DNA of 38,542 bases from an uncultured Prevotellaceae bacterium (GCA_902784065.1 CACZTJ010000028.1:1-38542); one strand, 5' to 3'; shown: positions 8,377-18,781, counted from the stretch's first letter. The notes: a model not told the origin generated them from the sequence alone. Numbers and translations: made by a program.

Positions 8377-8820
8377 TTACTTCTGAACAGGGATCTTGTC
8401 CACTCTCTTCTGATGGCGTCCGCCTTCGAAGGTTGCAGTAAAGAACTCGTCCATAATCTTACGGGCCATATTGTTGTCGATAAAACGACCAGGCATCACG
8501 AGTACGTTGGCATCGTTGTGCTGACGGATGAGATGTGCAATCTCTGGGATCCAGCACAGACCAGCGCGTACCTGCTGGTGCTTGTTGAGTGTGATGCTGA
8601 TACCCTCACCACTACCACAGATGGCAATGCCGGGATAAACCTCACCACTCTCGATACCTTCGGCCAAAGCGTGACCAAAGTCGGGATAATCGACACTCGC
8701 ATCGCTCCATGTACCATAGTCCTTGTAGGGATACCCCTTTTCTTCAAGGTACTGGAGCACAAACTTCTTAAGAGCGAAGCCTGCATGATCGCAGGCTACG
8801 CCAACAGTTTTTACTTCCAT
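8377..8820 (-). CDS. rpiB: Ribose-5-phosphate isomerase B
   Basis: 147 aa, RpiB/LacAB family. It interconverts ribose 5-phosphate and ribulose 5-phosphate. Motifs include VACDHAGFALK (phosphate and active-site region, Asp11-His12), TWSDASVDYPDFG and the catalytic Cys in ICGSGEGISI (Cys68); many RpiB have CGTGIG here, so GSGEG is a small variation. NVLVMPGRF follows. The ATG shares one base with the transketolase stop (TAATG). It is the last gene of the arabinose operon, ahead of the bidirectional terminator. LacAB-type galactose-6-phosphate isomerase is possible by family but does not fit the neighbours. Confidence 0.92.
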   Translation of the reverse strand: MEVKTVGVACDHAGFALKKFVLQYLEEKGYPYKDYGTWSDASVDYPDFGHALAEGIESGEVYPGIAICGSGEGISITLNKHQQVRAGLCWIPEIAHLIRQHNDANVLVMPGRFIDNNMARKIMDEFFTATFEGGRHQKRVDKIPVQK

Positions 8821-10835
8821 TAGGCCAGCAGTTTCTTTACCTGATTGTACACATTCTCACCTGTGAAGCCGAGCTTCTCATCGAGCACCTTGTAAGGAGC
8901 AGAGAAACCGAAGCTCTCCAGACCCCATACACAACCGTCGGCTCCTACCAGACCTTCGAGGTTGACAGGCAGACCAGCTGTGAGACCGAACTTCTTCTTG
9001 CCTGCAGGCAGAACGCTCTGCTGATACTCCTTGCTCTGGCTGCGGAACAGACCCTCGGAAGGAACACTCACGATGCGGCACTTGATACCATCCTCGCGGA
9101 GCAGCTTAGCACCAGCCTCAAGCGTAGCTACCTCTGAACCAGATGCCAACAGGATCACGTCGTAGTTCTCATCAGAGCCCTTCACAACGTAAGCACCCTT
9201 AGTAGCCTGGTTGTAGTCATTGCCCTCGGGCAGCATGTCAATGTTCTGACGAGAGAAGATGAGGGCGGTAGGCGTATCGATGTTCTCCATTGCCATACGC
9301 CAGCATACGGTGGTCTCCTCAGCATCGGCAGGACGAACTACGAGTACAGAGTTCTTGCCGTGATGGTTCTTCAGCTTCTCCATCAGACGGATCTGTGCCT
9401 CCTGCTCAACAGGCTCGTGGGTAGGACCATCCTCACCAACACGGAAGGCATCGTGAGTCCAGATGAACTTCACGGGCAGCTCCATCAGGGCAGCCATACG
9501 AACGGCGGGCTTCATATAGTCAGAGAATACGAAGAAGGTACCGCATGCAGCGATTACACCACCATGCAGAGCCATACCGATACAGCAGCAAGCCATGGTG
9601 AGCTCAGCTACACCAGCCTCGAAGAAGGCACCAGAGAAGTCGCCACGAACGATGTCGTGAGTCTTCTTCAGGAAGCCGTTGGTGTTGTCAGAGTTGCTCA
9701 GGTCGGCTGATGCACAGATCATGTTGGGCACCTGCTCAGCGAGCTGACCCAGAACAGCTGCAGAAGCACTACGTGTAGCGCTGCCAGCCTTCTGCTCAAC
9801 CTTACTCCAGTCGATCTTCGGAGCCTTACCGCTGAACCACTCCTTGAGCTGGGCAGCCTTTTCAGGATTAGCCTTCTCCCAAGCAGCCTTAACTGCGTAA
9901 CGCTCTGCCACGATCTTCTTCAGTTCCTCAGCACGCTTTGCATACAGAGCCTTTACCTCGGGGAAGATCTGGAACGGATTCTCAGGATCAGCACCCAGGT
10001 TCTTCATGGTGTTGATATAAGCGTCGCCTCCGAGAGGAGCACCGTGAGTAGCACAGTTGCTCTCGTAGCTGCTGTTGTCAGCCTTGCGGGCACCCTTACC
10101 CATCACACAGTGACCGATGATGAGTGAAGGACGGTTCTTCTCAGCCTGAGCGCTTTCGATAGCCTTACGGATCTGATCGACATTGTTACCGTCGATCTTC
10201 TGAACGTACCAGCCCCAAGCCTCATATTTCTTAGCGGTGTCCTCACAGGTAACAACCTCAGTCTTGGTAGAGAGCTGAATGTCGTTAGCGTCGTAGAACA
10301 TGATCAGGTTGTCGAGACCCAGGTTACCGGCAATACGACCAGCACCCTGTGAGATCTCCTCCTGAACACCACCGTCAGAGATATAAGCATAGATGGTCTG
10401 ACCCATCACCTCCTCACCGAGACGAGCCTTCAGGAACTTAGCTGCGATAGCTGCACCAACAGCAAAGACATGACCCTGTCCAAGAGGACCAGAGGTGTTC
10501 TCAATGCCACGTGCAATCTCGCGCTCAGGGTGACCAGGTGTCACTGAGCCCCACTGACGGAGGTTCTTCAGATCCTCGAGGTCGTATTTGCCAATCAGAG
10601 CCAGCTGGCTATAAAGCATAGGAGCCATGTGACCTGGATCGAGGAAGAAACGATCGCGACCCTCCCAAGCGGGATTCTCGGGGTCGTAAACAAGGTACTC
10701 ACTGTAGAGTGTGTTGATGAAATCAGCACCACCCATTGCACCACCGGGGTGACCAGACTTGGCTTTCTCAACCATAGAGGCAGCAAGGATACGGATGTTG
10801 TCCGCTGCCATGTTCATAATCTTGTTGTCGTTCAT
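8820..10835 (-). CDS. tkt: Transketolase
   Basis: 671 aa, full-length TPP-dependent transketolase, cytoplasmic. It moves two-carbon ketol units between pentose and triose or tetrose phosphates, so it uses the D-xylulose 5-phosphate made by the upstream genes. Landmarks: SGHPGGAMGGADF, GPLGQGHVFAVGAA, the TPP-binding YISDGGVQEEISQGAGRIAG...FYDAND, then the pyrimidine and C-terminal domains with IWTHDAFRVGEDGPTHEPVEQ and LIFSRQN. It lies 9 nt after the arabinofuranosidase gene and overlaps rpiB by one base. It may be one of several transketolases in the genome; this copy is tied to arabinose use. Confidence 0.95.
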   Translation of the reverse strand: MNDNKIMNMAADNIRILAASMVEKAKSGHPGGAMGGADFINTLYSEYLVYDPENPAWEGRDRFFLDPGHMAPMLYSQLALIGKYDLEDLKNLRQWGSVTPGHPEREIARGIENTSGPLGQGHVFAVGAAIAAKFLKARLGEEVMGQTIYAYISDGGVQEEISQGAGRIAGNLGLDNLIMFYDANDIQLSTKTEVVTCEDTAKKYEAWGWYVQKIDGNNVDQIRKAIESAQAEKNRPSLIIGHCVMGKGARKADNSSYESNCATHGAPLGGDAYINTMKNLGADPENPFQIFPEVKALYAKRAEELKKIVAERYAVKAAWEKANPEKAAQLKEWFSGKAPKIDWSKVEQKAGSATRSASAAVLGQLAEQVPNMICASADLSNSDNTNGFLKKTHDIVRGDFSGAFFEAGVAELTMACCCIGMALHGGVIAACGTFFVFSDYMKPAVRMAALMELPVKFIWTHDAFRVGEDGPTHEPVEQEAQIRLMEKLKNHHGKNSVLVVRPADAEETTVCWRMAMENIDTPTALIFSRQNIDMLPEGNDYNQATKGAYVVKGSDENYDVILLASGSEVATLEAGAKLLREDGIKCRIVSVPSEGLFRSQSKEYQQSVLPAGKKKFGLTAGLPVNLEGLVGADGCVWGLESFGFSAPYKVLDEKLGFTGENVYNQVKKLLA

Positions 10836-10844
10836 ACTTAGTTG

Positions 10845-12431
10845 TTATTTAATGTTTAAAACTATTATTGATTTTGCGGGAATTTTAACCGTAAGGACAC
10901 CTCTGTTCAACTTGGCATCCTGATACGCCTTTGGCGCAACCACGTTGGGATGCTGGAAATCGTTGAAGTCGTCGGCTTTCTTAGAGGTAAGGATGCGACC
11001 GCTGACAGTCTTGGCATTGAAGCCGGCGATGTTGAAATCGATGGTCTGATCCTTGTCGAGACTGACGTTGGTGATAGCAAGAACGATAGAACCGTCCTGT
11101 GTCTTAGCTGCAGATGCAGAGAGCAGCGGGCAGGGACGATAGCCTTCGTCCAATTCCTTTTTCTTCTCCTTGTAATAGCCCCTGCTGACAGCTACTACCT
11201 CACTCTCAAGGTCGAGTGGGAGATAGGTGGCTTCCTGGAACGGGGTGTACATCTCAAATACATGGTAGGTCGGTGTGAGTACCATGTGACCTGTACCTTC
11301 CTGATCGGTAAGGATCATAGACTGGAGCACATTGACTACCTGAGCGATATTAGTCATCTTCACACGATCGGTGTATTTGTGGAATACATTCAGGGAGAGA
11401 GCAGCAACAAAGGCATCACGAAGTGCATTCTGCTGATAGAGATGTCCAGGAATGGTACCAGGCTCCTCATCCCACCAAGTGCCCCATTCATCAACGAGCA
11501 GACCAATTTTATTCTCAGGATCTGCTTCATCCATGATTGCCTTGTGCTTCTTAATAACCTCCTCGATTTCGAGGCATTTAGCGAGTGCCCAGTAATACTG
11601 GTTAGTATCAAAATGAGTAGCAGAACCCTTAGGACCCTCCCAACCGGAACAGGTGTAATAATGCAGGCTGACGCCGTTCATCTGGCGCCCGATATTCTGC
11701 ATCAGCACTTTGGTCCAGTTATAGTCGTAGTCGCTGGCACCTGAAGCGATGCGATACAGATGATTGTCACCTTGGTCGCGCAGATAGGTGTTGAACTTGC
11801 GGTATTCGTTAGAGTAATATTCTGGTGTCATGTTTCCACCACAACCCCAGGCTTCGTTACCGATACCGAAGTATTTCACCTTCCAGGCCTTCTCGCGTCC
11901 GTTCTGACGGCGCAGACGTGCCATAGGCGTATCACCGTCGGAGGTCATGTATTCTACCCACTGAGCCATCTCCTTGACTGTGCCAGAACCGACGTTGCCG
12001 CTAATATAAGGCTCACAACCCAGCATCTCACAGAGGTTCAGAAACTCATGGGTACCGAAGCTGTTGTCCTCGATGGTTCCTCCCCAGTTGTTGTTACGCA
12101 GTGAAGGACGTTGTTCCTTTGGACCGATACCGTCCATCCAGTGATAGTCGTCGGCAAAGCAGCCTCCAGGCCAGCGCATCACGGGAACTTTAAGGGCTTT
12201 CAAAGCCTCGAACACATCTTTACGATAACCTTGGATGTTTGGAATCTGTGAGTTTTCACCAACCCACAGACCGCCATAAATGCATGAGCCGAGGTGTTCG
12301 GAGAACTGTCCGTAAATCTCTCTGTTGATCTTGGCTCCAGCCTGATCAGCATGAATCGTTGCTTTCACGTTGTCAGCAATAGCTGGTAGTGTGAGAGCTG
12401 CAATAGAAATTGTGATGAATAGTCTCTTCAT
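10845..12431 (-). CDS. Alpha-L-arabinofuranosidase, GH51, secreted
   Basis: 528 aa. The cleavable signal peptide [19 protein letters not shown] sends it to the periplasm or beyond; many GH51 enzymes are intracellular, so export is notable. The catalytic (beta/alpha)8 domain holds the acid/base Glu193 in GIGNEAWG and the nucleophile Glu315 in [32 protein letters not shown] and the C-terminal beta-sandwich (from about 400, ending [18 protein letters not shown]) are also typical. It removes terminal alpha-L-arabinofuranosyl groups from arabinan or arabinoxylan oligosaccharides and so feeds the operon with L-arabinose. No SusC/SusD pair is nearby, so polymer capture must be encoded elsewhere. Often named abfA or abf2 in relatives. 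Confidence 0.92.
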   Translation of the reverse strand: MKRLFITISIAALTLPAIADNVKATIHADQAGAKINREIYGQFSEHLGSCIYGGLWVGENSQIPNIQGYRKDVFEALKALKVPVMRWPGGCFADDYHWMDGIGPKEQRPSLRNNNWGGTIEDNSFGTHEFLNLCEMLGCEPYISGNVGSGTVKEMAQWVEYMTSDGDTPMARLRRQNGREKAWKVKYFGIGNEAWGCGGNMTPEYYSNEYRKFNTYLRDQGDNHLYRIASGASDYDYNWTKVLMQNIGRQMNGVSLHYYTCSGWEGPKGSATHFDTNQYYWALAKCLEIEEVIKKHKAIMDEADPENKIGLLVDEWGTWWDEEPGTIPGHLYQQNALRDAFVAALSLNVFHKYTDRVKMTNIAQVVNVLQSMILTDQEGTGHMVLTPTYHVFEMYTPFQEATYLPLDLESEVVAVSRGYYKEKKKELDEGYRPCPLLSASAAKTQDGSIVLAITNVSLDKDQTIDFNIAGFNAKTVSGRILTSKKADDFNDFQHPNVVAPKAYQDAKLNRGVLTVKIPAKSIIVLNIK

Positions 12432-12459
12432 TGTTTTAACCTTGTTATATTAATAATAC

Positions 12460-12491
12460 GGATAGGTGGGGGATTTCCCCCCCACTTATCC
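12460..12491. other. Intercistronic hairpin between kinase and arabinofuranosidase genes
   Basis: GGATAGGTGGGGG (12460-12472) and CCCCCACTTATCC (12479-12491) pair over 13 positions with one imperfect pair, right after the kinase stop. In the direction of transcription no U-run follows, so this looks like an mRNA processing or stability element, or a weak terminator that lowers expression of the three distal genes. Confidence 0.55.
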
Positions 12492-12492
12492 T

Positions 12493-14085
12493 TTAGCTTT
12501 TGTAATCAACTGCACTTTGTTCTACAGGCAGACAGCGCTTGTAGTTCTCGATATACTTCTCGAAACCGGCAACGTCTTCAGGTGTGGGGGCGATAGAGGT
12601 ACCCGTATTACCTGCGAACACAACCTTCTCAAGATAGTCGGCGAGTGAAAGTTTGTTAGTATTATTCACAGTGTAACCAGCCAGCAATGCGATACCCCAA
12701 GCACCACCTTCACCAGCGGTCTCCATCACTGAGATGGGGCTGTTGAGGGCTGCTGCGAGCATACGCTGACCAACACCAGGTGTCTTGAAATAACCACCGT
12801 GACCAGTAATGCGATCCACCTTGATCTTCTCTTCCTTAAACAGGATGTCGTTACCGATCTTCAGCACACCGATGGCACCATAAAGGTGGGCACGCATGAA
12901 GTTAGCGAGATTGAACTTATCGTTGGCTGAACGTATGAACATGGGGCGACCTTCCTGCAGTCCAGTAACAGGCTCACCACTGACATAGTTGTAGGCCATC
13001 AGACCGCCGCAGTCTGTATCACCCTTGAGGGCCTCATTGAACAGCTTGCCATAAAGTTCGTTCATATCAACCTTGATACCAAGCAGTTGCTGATATTCTT
13101 TAAAGAGATTTACCCAAGCGTTAATATCGCTGGTACAGTTGTTGCAGTGAACCATTGCAACGAGAGAGCCATCAGGTGTAGTCACCATATCAATCATCTC
13201 GTAGGGCTTAGAAAGTTCCTTCTCAAGTACAATCATTGAGAATGAAGAAGTACCTGCGGAAACATTACCTGTGCGCTGCTTGACAGCGTTGGTGGCTACC
13301 ATACCTGTGCCTGCATCACCCTCAGGAGGACATACAGGGATACCAGCCTTCAGATGGCCAGAGACGTCGAGCTTCTTGGCACCTTCGGGTGTGAGGAAAC
13401 CAGCGTTCTCGCCAGCATTGAGTGACTTGGGAAGAATATCCAATAGTTTCCAAGAGAAACCCTTTGGTGCAATGAGTTTGTTAAATTTTTCAACCATTGT
13501 TGCATCGTAGGTCTTGGTCTTTGGATCTACAGGAATCATACCGGAAGCATCGCCAACACCCAGAACGAATTGACCTGTTACCTGCCAGTGAACATAACCT
13601 GCAAGTGTGGTGAGGTACTTAATATCGGCTACGTGCTCTTCGTTGTCGAGGATCGCCTCATAGAGATGGCTGATGCTCCAGCGCAGAGGGATGTTGTAGT
13701 TGAAGAGCTTGGAGAGCTCTGCTGCAGCCTTTCCCGTGTTCGTGTTACGCCATGTGCGGAAAGGAACCAAGATCTCTTGTTTCTCATTGAAGGCCATGTA
13801 ACCGTGCATCATTGCTGAGAAACCGATGGCGGCAAGCGCCTCGATTTCGCAGTCATACTGCTTCAAAACATCCTTGCGGAGTTCTGAATAGCAATCCTGT
13901 AATCCATACCAGATTGCCTCAGTAGAGTAGGTCCAGAGACCATCAACTAACTGATTTTCCCATTCGTGTGAGCCCTGTGCGATGGGCTTATTGTCCTCGT
14001 CGATGAGGACTGCCTTGATGCGGGTTGAGCCAAACTCGATACCGAGAATAGCCTTACCTGCTTCGATTGTCTGTTTTGCTGTCAT
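12493..14085 (-). CDS. araB: FGGY-family carbohydrate kinase, probable L-ribulokinase
   Basis: 530 aa. FGGY fold: the N-terminal ATPase segment LGIEFGSTRIKAVLIDEDN, the substrate-side segment AIGFSAMMHGYMAFN, GDASGMIPVD, then PPEGDAGTGMVATNAV, VSAGTSSFSMIV and the C-terminal FGGY signature region with ITGHGGYFKTPGVGQRMLAAAL and ETAGEGGAWGIALLAG. By sequence it resembles xylulokinases more than classical E. coli AraB. Between araA and the arabinofuranosidase gene, and with no other kinase in the operon, it is best taken as the L-ribulose kinase, as in the B. thetaiotaomicron arabinose cluster. Product: L-ribulose 5-phosphate for AraD. Substrate choice is inference. Confidence 0.85.
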   Translation of the reverse strand: MTAKQTIEAGKAILGIEFGSTRIKAVLIDEDNKPIAQGSHEWENQLVDGLWTYSTEAIWYGLQDCYSELRKDVLKQYDCEIEALAAIGFSAMMHGYMAFNEKQEILVPFRTWRNTNTGKAAAELSKLFNYNIPLRWSISHLYEAILDNEEHVADIKYLTTLAGYVHWQVTGQFVLGVGDASGMIPVDPKTKTYDATMVEKFNKLIAPKGFSWKLLDILPKSLNAGENAGFLTPEGAKKLDVSGHLKAGIPVCPPEGDAGTGMVATNAVKQRTGNVSAGTSSFSMIVLEKELSKPYEMIDMVTTPDGSLVAMVHCNNCTSDINAWVNLFKEYQQLLGIKVDMNELYGKLFNEALKGDTDCGGLMAYNYVSGEPVTGLQEGRPMFIRSANDKFNLANFMRAHLYGAIGVLKIGNDILFKEEKIKVDRITGHGGYFKTPGVGQRMLAAALNSPISVMETAGEGGAWGIALLAGYTVNNTNKLSLADYLEKVVFAGNTGTSIAPTPEDVAGFEKYIENYKRCLPVEQSAVDYKS

Positions 14086-14115
14086 AATTGTCAGTGATCA
14101 ATGATTAATTATCAA

Positions 14116-15657
14116 TTAACGAAGCGCTTTGCTCAGCATGTAATACATCTCATTGTTCTGAAGCTGCTGTTTGAACTCGCTAATCTTTGTGTCCTTGTTG
14201 ATGCGGACATACTCGATGCCGAGCATCTCAGCGAAGTCTTCCCAGTATTCCTCAGTGATATCGTAAGAGAAGGCACTGTGGTGTGTACCACCAGCGAGGA
14301 TCCATGCACCTGCACCAACCTCAAAGGTGGGCTGCGGAACCCAAAGGGCTGAAGCTACAGGCAGATTTGGCATGGGTTTGGGCTCAATGCACTCCACTTC
14401 CTGAGAGATGAGACGGAAGCGGTTGCCGAGATCGACAACAGTAGCCTTGATACCATAACCGGTCTTTGAGGTAAATACCAAACGAGCCGTCTGTTGCTTG
14501 CGAATACCGATACCGAGGAAGTGAACCTCGAGCTTTGGCTTGTCGGTAGCAATCAGAGGACAAACCTCCAACATATGGCTCTGCAGACATGAGCTGCGGT
14601 CACCTGCGAAGTTCAGCGTGTAGTCCTCCAGGAATGAGCAACCAGTAGGCATGCCCTGCTGAATCACCCAGAGTGTGCGATAGAGACAAGCTGTCTTCCA
14701 GTCACCCTCGGCACCGAAACCATAACCTTCTTCCATCAGGCGCTGTGAAGCCAGACCAGGAATCTGGTCAAAACCTACGAAGTTAGGATCGTTGATGTCG
14801 GCATCACCCAGATCATCGAAGTTAGTAGTGAAGGCTGTTGCACCCTCGTCTTTCAGTACGCGGCGCAGGGCAATCTCTGCCTTGGCAGCATTCTTTACCT
14901 TCTCCCAATATACCTCTTCGCCACTCTCGTCGATCTTGATGGTGTAAAGCTTCTTGTACTCCTCAACGAGGGCATCAGCCTCTGCGTCAGTTACTTTCTT
15001 GAAGTATTCCATCAGAGAGCTAACAGGATAATAATCTACATGGTAACCCAGACGCTGCTCAAACTCTACACGATCACCATCAGTAACGGCTACATTGTTC
15101 ATGTTCATACCGAACATCAGGCAACGAACGTTGTGAGCATCAGCAACTCCAGCAGCTACACGTGCCCAAACGGCAATCTGCTTCTGTGCCTTGTCGTCCT
15201 TCCAATAGCCGCATACCACTTTACGGGCAATACGCATACGCGTGCAGATGTGTCCAAACTCAATGTCGCCGTGAGCACTCTGGTTGAGGTTCATGAAGTC
15301 CATGTCGATCTCGCTCCAGGGGATTTCGGCATTATACTGTGTGTGGAAGTGGAGCAGAGGCTTCTGCAGTTGTTGCAGACCCTTGATCCACATTTTTGCA
15401 GGTGAGAAGGTGTGCATCCAAGTGATGATACCTACGCACTTGGTATCGTTGTTAGCAGCCAGCATAATCTGCTCAACCTCCTTACTGCTGTTTGCTGTGC
15501 CCTTATATACAATCTTAACAGGGATATTGCCACTGGCGTTAAGACCTTCAACCATCTCCTTAGAGTGGCTATCAACAGCAACTACTGCATCGCCTCCGTA
15601 AAGAAGCTGTGCACCAGTTACCCACCAAATCTCGTAATTCTCAAATGCTTTAATCAT
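14116..15657 (-). CDS. araA: L-arabinose isomerase
   Basis: 513 aa, a little longer than E. coli AraA (500). It converts L-arabinose to L-ribulose with Mn2+ in the cytoplasm. N-terminal EIWWVTGAQLLYGGDAV and WMHTFSPAKMWI are diagnostic. The metal and catalytic region shows EEGYGFGAEGDWKTA, SFLEDYTLNF and SHMLEVCP, and a late ILAGGTHHSAFS carries the last metal His. A 30-nt gap leads to the kinase gene and 31 nt separate it from araD. Confidence 0.96.
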   Translation of the reverse strand: MIKAFENYEIWWVTGAQLLYGGDAVVAVDSHSKEMVEGLNASGNIPVKIVYKGTANSSKEVEQIMLAANNDTKCVGIITWMHTFSPAKMWIKGLQQLQKPLLHFHTQYNAEIPWSEIDMDFMNLNQSAHGDIEFGHICTRMRIARKVVCGYWKDDKAQKQIAVWARVAAGVADAHNVRCLMFGMNMNNVAVTDGDRVEFEQRLGYHVDYYPVSSLMEYFKKVTDAEADALVEEYKKLYTIKIDESGEEVYWEKVKNAAKAEIALRRVLKDEGATAFTTNFDDLGDADINDPNFVGFDQIPGLASQRLMEEGYGFGAEGDWKTACLYRTLWVIQQGMPTGCSFLEDYTLNFAGDRSSCLQSHMLEVCPLIATDKPKLEVHFLGIGIRKQQTARLVFTSKTGYGIKATVVDLGNRFRLISQEVECIEPKPMPNLPVASALWVPQPTFEVGAGAWILAGGTHHSAFSYDITEEYWEDFAEMLGIEYVRINKDTKISEFKQQLQNNEMYYMLSKALR

Positions 15658-15688
15658 AATTGTTGTTTTGTTAAATTAGTTGTTAATA

Positions 15689-16399
15689 TTAATGTTTCTG
15701 TCCTTTCTGACCATAATAAGCATTAGGACCGTGCTTACGCATGTAATGCTTTTCTACGAGTAGAGGATTCATCGTGGTGTTCGGATTAACTGAGAATGAA
15801 ACGAACGCCATCTTGGCACACTGCTCCATAACCTTTGCGTTATAAACAGCGTTATCTGGAGATGTGCCCCATGAGAACGGACCATGATTCTTTACCAGTA
15901 CGGCAGGGGTGTGATCAGGATTGATTTTACGGATATTCAAGATCTCATCCACAATCACATTTCCCGTTTCCAACTCATAGCTTCCTTTTACCTCAGCCTC
16001 CGTCATATCACGTGTGCAAGGAATATCCTGATAGAAGTAGTCGGCATGAGTGGTGCCGATATTGGGGATATCGCGTCCTGCCTGTGCAAAAGCTGTGGCA
16101 TAAGTGGAATGGGTGTGTACCACTCCTTGGATGTTGGGGAAAGCCTTGTAGAGAACAAGGTGTGTTGGGGTGTCGGATGAAGGATTCAGATTACCGTCAA
16201 CGACTTCACCAGTGTTCAGGTCAACAACTACCATATCGCTGACTTTCATCACATCGTAATCTACACCAGAGGGTTTGATGACAACCAGTCCGTGCTCACG
16301 ATCGATGCCGGACACGTTTCCCCATGTGAAAATGACGAGACCTTGCTTAACAAGGTCGAGATTTGCCTTGAATACTTTCTCTTTCAGTTCTTCTAACAT
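15689..16399 (-). CDS. araD: L-ribulose-5-phosphate 4-epimerase
   Basis: 236 aa, class II aldolase/adducin fold. It epimerises L-ribulose 5-phosphate to D-xylulose 5-phosphate by a retro-aldol mechanism with Zn2+. Motifs: [43 protein letters not shown], the Zn ligands in [25 protein letters not shown] and [13 protein letters not shown]-fuculose-phosphate aldolase is in the same superfamily, but the AraD-like length and context decide. It follows araR by 5 nt. Confidence 0.94.
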   Translation of the reverse strand: MLEELKEKVFKANLDLVKQGLVIFTWGNVSGIDREHGLVVIKPSGVDYDVMKVSDMVVVDLNTGEVVDGNLNPSSDTPTHLVLYKAFPNIQGVVHTHSTYATAFAQAGRDIPNIGTTHADYFYQDIPCTRDMTEAEVKGSYELETGNVIVDEILNIRKINPDHTPAVLVKNHGPFSWGTSPDNAVYNAKVMEQCAKMAFVSFSVNPNTTMNPLLVEKHYMRKHGPNAYYGQKGQKH

Positions 16400-16404
16400 T
16401 GTTG

Positions 16405-17079
16405 CTATAATTTAAAGTTTGGATCTACGTTATAAATTCTTTTGTTGAAACGATAGAGGGATGCTCCACGCTTGGAACTGCTTTTGTCGATCAATTCGGT
16501 CTTCTCAATAAAGTCCATCTCTTTGATACGCTTGCGGAAGTTGCGTTTGTCGATGACCTCACCTTTTACTGCCTCATAGAGCTTCTGAAGCTGTGTGAGT
16601 GTAAAGAGGCTTGGGAGAAGACGGAATCCAACAGGCTCATGTGCAAGTTTCTGCTGCATCATTTTCCGAGCCTTCTTCACCATTTCGTTATGGTCGGAAT
16701 AGAGTTGTGGTATTTCGTTGACGTCCATCCATATCTGATCATGTTCCTTACGGAGTTCCTCGTCATACTCGTTTACATTTATCAGAGCGTAATAGGCAAT
16801 GGATACAACACGTTCACCAGGATCACGATCGACGTTACCGAATGCACCTACTTGGCGCATATACAGATTACGCAGTCCTGTCAGCTCGAAAAGGGTTCGT
16901 GATGCTGCTGCATCAACACTTTCGTCGCCGGCAACGAAGCCTCCGTAGAGGCTCCATTCGCCGCGTCCGGGATCCATCTTGCGCTTACCAATCAGGATCT
17001 TTAACTTTCCTTCGTCAAAGCCGAAAATGATACAGTCAACAGACAGCCAGACTTTGGAATGCTCGTTATAATAAGTCAT
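16405..17079 (-). CDS. araR: Nudix-related arabinose regulator AraR
   Basis: 224 aa. Residues 1-150 form a Nudix domain ([55 protein letters not shown]). The C-terminal part (about 150-224, [16 protein letters not shown] to SLYRFN) is the winged-helix DNA-binding domain of NrtR-type regulators. The Nudix box G-x5-E-x7-REU-x-EE-x-GU is degenerate at 46-69: RE is RT and EE is FE, so hydrolysis is unlikely and the domain probably only binds ligand. The Bacteroides thetaiotaomicron protein of this kind (BtAraR) is described as a repressor released by L-arabinose. It lies between araD and the transporter gene, so it would control its own operon. Other Nudix-winged-helix proteins respond to NAD-related ligands; context makes arabinose far likelier. 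Confidence 0.9.
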   Translation of the reverse strand: MTYYNEHSKVWLSVDCIIFGFDEGKLKILIGKRKMDPGRGEWSLYGGFVAGDESVDAAASRTLFELTGLRNLYMRQVGAFGNVDRDPGERVVSIAYYALINVNEYDEELRKEHDQIWMDVNEIPQLYSDHNEMVKKARKMMQQKLAHEPVGFRLLPSLFTLTQLQKLYEAVKGEVIDKRNFRKRIKEMDFIEKTELIDKSSSKRGASLYRFNKRIYNVDPNFKL

Positions 17080-17097
17080 TTATTAAATTTTTATAGT

Positions 17098-18759
17098 TTA
17101 CCAGAAGTATGCGTAGAAGCAGCTAACAAGGCCAACAACTACTAATGTGCCAACGATATCCCATAGGCCCCAGCTTTCACGAATGCTCTTCTTGAACTCT
17201 GGAGTAAAGGTGATAGCATCCACCTGTTCCTTTGAGGGGGCAGGTGTAAAGCAACTGACAACCACCATTAAGATGATAATAACTACAAGCAGCCAGCACT
17301 CGAAGATGAGCCAGTTAGTCTGCCAGAACCATGAGGTGGCATCCCAGAAAGCACCATCCATAGCGGCTTTTCCTGAGTCAGTAACGACGTTGGTAATCAA
17401 TCGAACCATACCAATCAGGAAACCGCCAATCAGACCCCATTCACCAGCCTTAGGCGTGATCTTCTTAGAGAAGATACCCAGTGTGAACACTGCTACCATC
17501 GCAGGCGCAATCAGCGACTGTATATCTTGCAAGTAGCTATAGAGGTTACCCATGTTCATCATGATAGGCATCCATGCCAGACCTAAAAGCACCACAACAA
17601 CAGTTGCCATACGACCTACGAATACATAGTGGGACTCGCTCATGCCTTTCTTCATCGGTTTGTAGAAGTCCTCTGTAAAAAGGGTCGCACATGAATTGAA
17701 GAAAGCTGCCAACGAAGCAACAAGCGCACATACAAATCCAATGGTTACGATTCCCTTTACACCAGCAGGCAGGATGTTCTTCACCATCATAGCGAAAGCA
17801 CCGTCGGTTGACTCGTGGTTCGTGATATCCATCTCGATACCGCTACCTGTTTTCAGAGAGAGCGCGTAGGCAATCATACCGGGGATGAGGAACATGAAGC
17901 AGGGGAGAATCTTAAAGAAACCTGCAGCGATGGTACCACGACGAGCGCGAGCCATCACAACCTTATTGTCCTCACCAGGAACCTGACCGAGTACACGCTG
18001 AACGATATGCTGGTCAGTACACCAGTACCAGAAACCGATAATAGAGGCACCGAGGAACACTACATAACCAGGAAACTGTGGATACATTGGATCGCCCGGA
18101 TCTGTGTGGAACATGTGTGTTGTTCCAAATCCCTCGTGTGCAGCGTTACAAGCAGCCATCATATTAGTCCAACCCTGAATGATGCTGCCATCGCCAAGAG
18201 CAGAGAGACCAAGGAAGAGTACGAGGAACGAGCCGATAATAAGAATAGGTGTCTGGATAGACGACAATGTCATCACACCTTTCATACCTCCAAATACAGT
18301 GAATACTGCTGTGATGGCAATCAGTCCGATGGCTCCATACCAGAAAGGAATGCCGAGGAGATACTTAAAGAAGATACCACCAGTAAAAGCAGTAACAGAT
18401 ACCTTTGTGAGCACGTAGGCAACGAGGGTAATGATAGATAGCCATGAACCTGTACGCTGTGTGTAGCGGAACTTCAGGAAATCGGGCATCGTGATAATCT
18501 TTCCCATCTTGTTGATCAGCAACTGATAGAAAGGTACAAAGAGCCATCCGAGAATCAGGATCATCCATCCTTGCATCTCCCAGTGGGCCATACCTACCCA
18601 CGGCTCACCTTTACCAAAGAGGTAAGCCGATGAGTCTTCACCCTGCTGGGCTTTCTTGTCTTTCCAAATGGCATACCAGACAGTTGCCACTACACCTACC
18701 AGACCGATTGCAAGAATTACCCAATCGAGCCAGATAAATTCATTTGAATTCCAATTCAT
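17098..18759 (-). CDS. Sodium/solute symporter (SSS family), probable L-arabinose importer
   Basis: 553 aa with about 14 membrane segments, the SSS (SGLT-like) family. Segments include WVGMAHWEMQGWMILILGWLFVPFY, ITMPDFLKFRY, TAVFTVFGGMKGVMTLSSIQ, FWYWCTDQHIVQRVLG (a family signature), GFVCALVASLAAFFNSCATLFTEDFYK and WMPIMMNMGNLYSYLQDIQSLIAPAMVAVF. It probably couples Na+ influx to L-arabinose uptake through the inner membrane; the substrate is inferred from the operon (called araP in B. thetaiotaomicron). It starts 22 nt after the broken epimerase gene and ends 18 nt before araR. Confidence 0.92.
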   Translation of the reverse strand: MNWNSNEFIWLDWVILAIGLVGVVATVWYAIWKDKKAQQGEDSSAYLFGKGEPWVGMAHWEMQGWMILILGWLFVPFYQLLINKMGKIITMPDFLKFRYTQRTGSWLSIITLVAYVLTKVSVTAFTGGIFFKYLLGIPFWYGAIGLIAITAVFTVFGGMKGVMTLSSIQTPILIIGSFLVLFLGLSALGDGSIIQGWTNMMAACNAAHEGFGTTHMFHTDPGDPMYPQFPGYVVFLGASIIGFWYWCTDQHIVQRVLGQVPGEDNKVVMARARRGTIAAGFFKILPCFMFLIPGMIAYALSLKTGSGIEMDITNHESTDGAFAMMVKNILPAGVKGIVTIGFVCALVASLAAFFNSCATLFTEDFYKPMKKGMSESHYVFVGRMATVVVVLLGLAWMPIMMNMGNLYSYLQDIQSLIAPAMVAVFTLGIFSKKITPKAGEWGLIGGFLIGMVRLITNVVTDSGKAAMDGAFWDATSWFWQTNWLIFECWLLVVIIILMVVVSCFTPAPSKEQVDAITFTPEFKKSIRESWGLWDIVGTLVVVGLVSCFYAYFW

Positions 18760-18781
18760 TGTTTAGTTGTTTTATTAGTAA

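Noticed and set aside
12493..14085. Naming the FGGY kinase a xylulokinase
   Set aside because: Similarity alone might suggest it, but the operon makes D-xylulose 5-phosphate by AraD and needs an L-ribulose kinase; no xylose isomerase is nearby.
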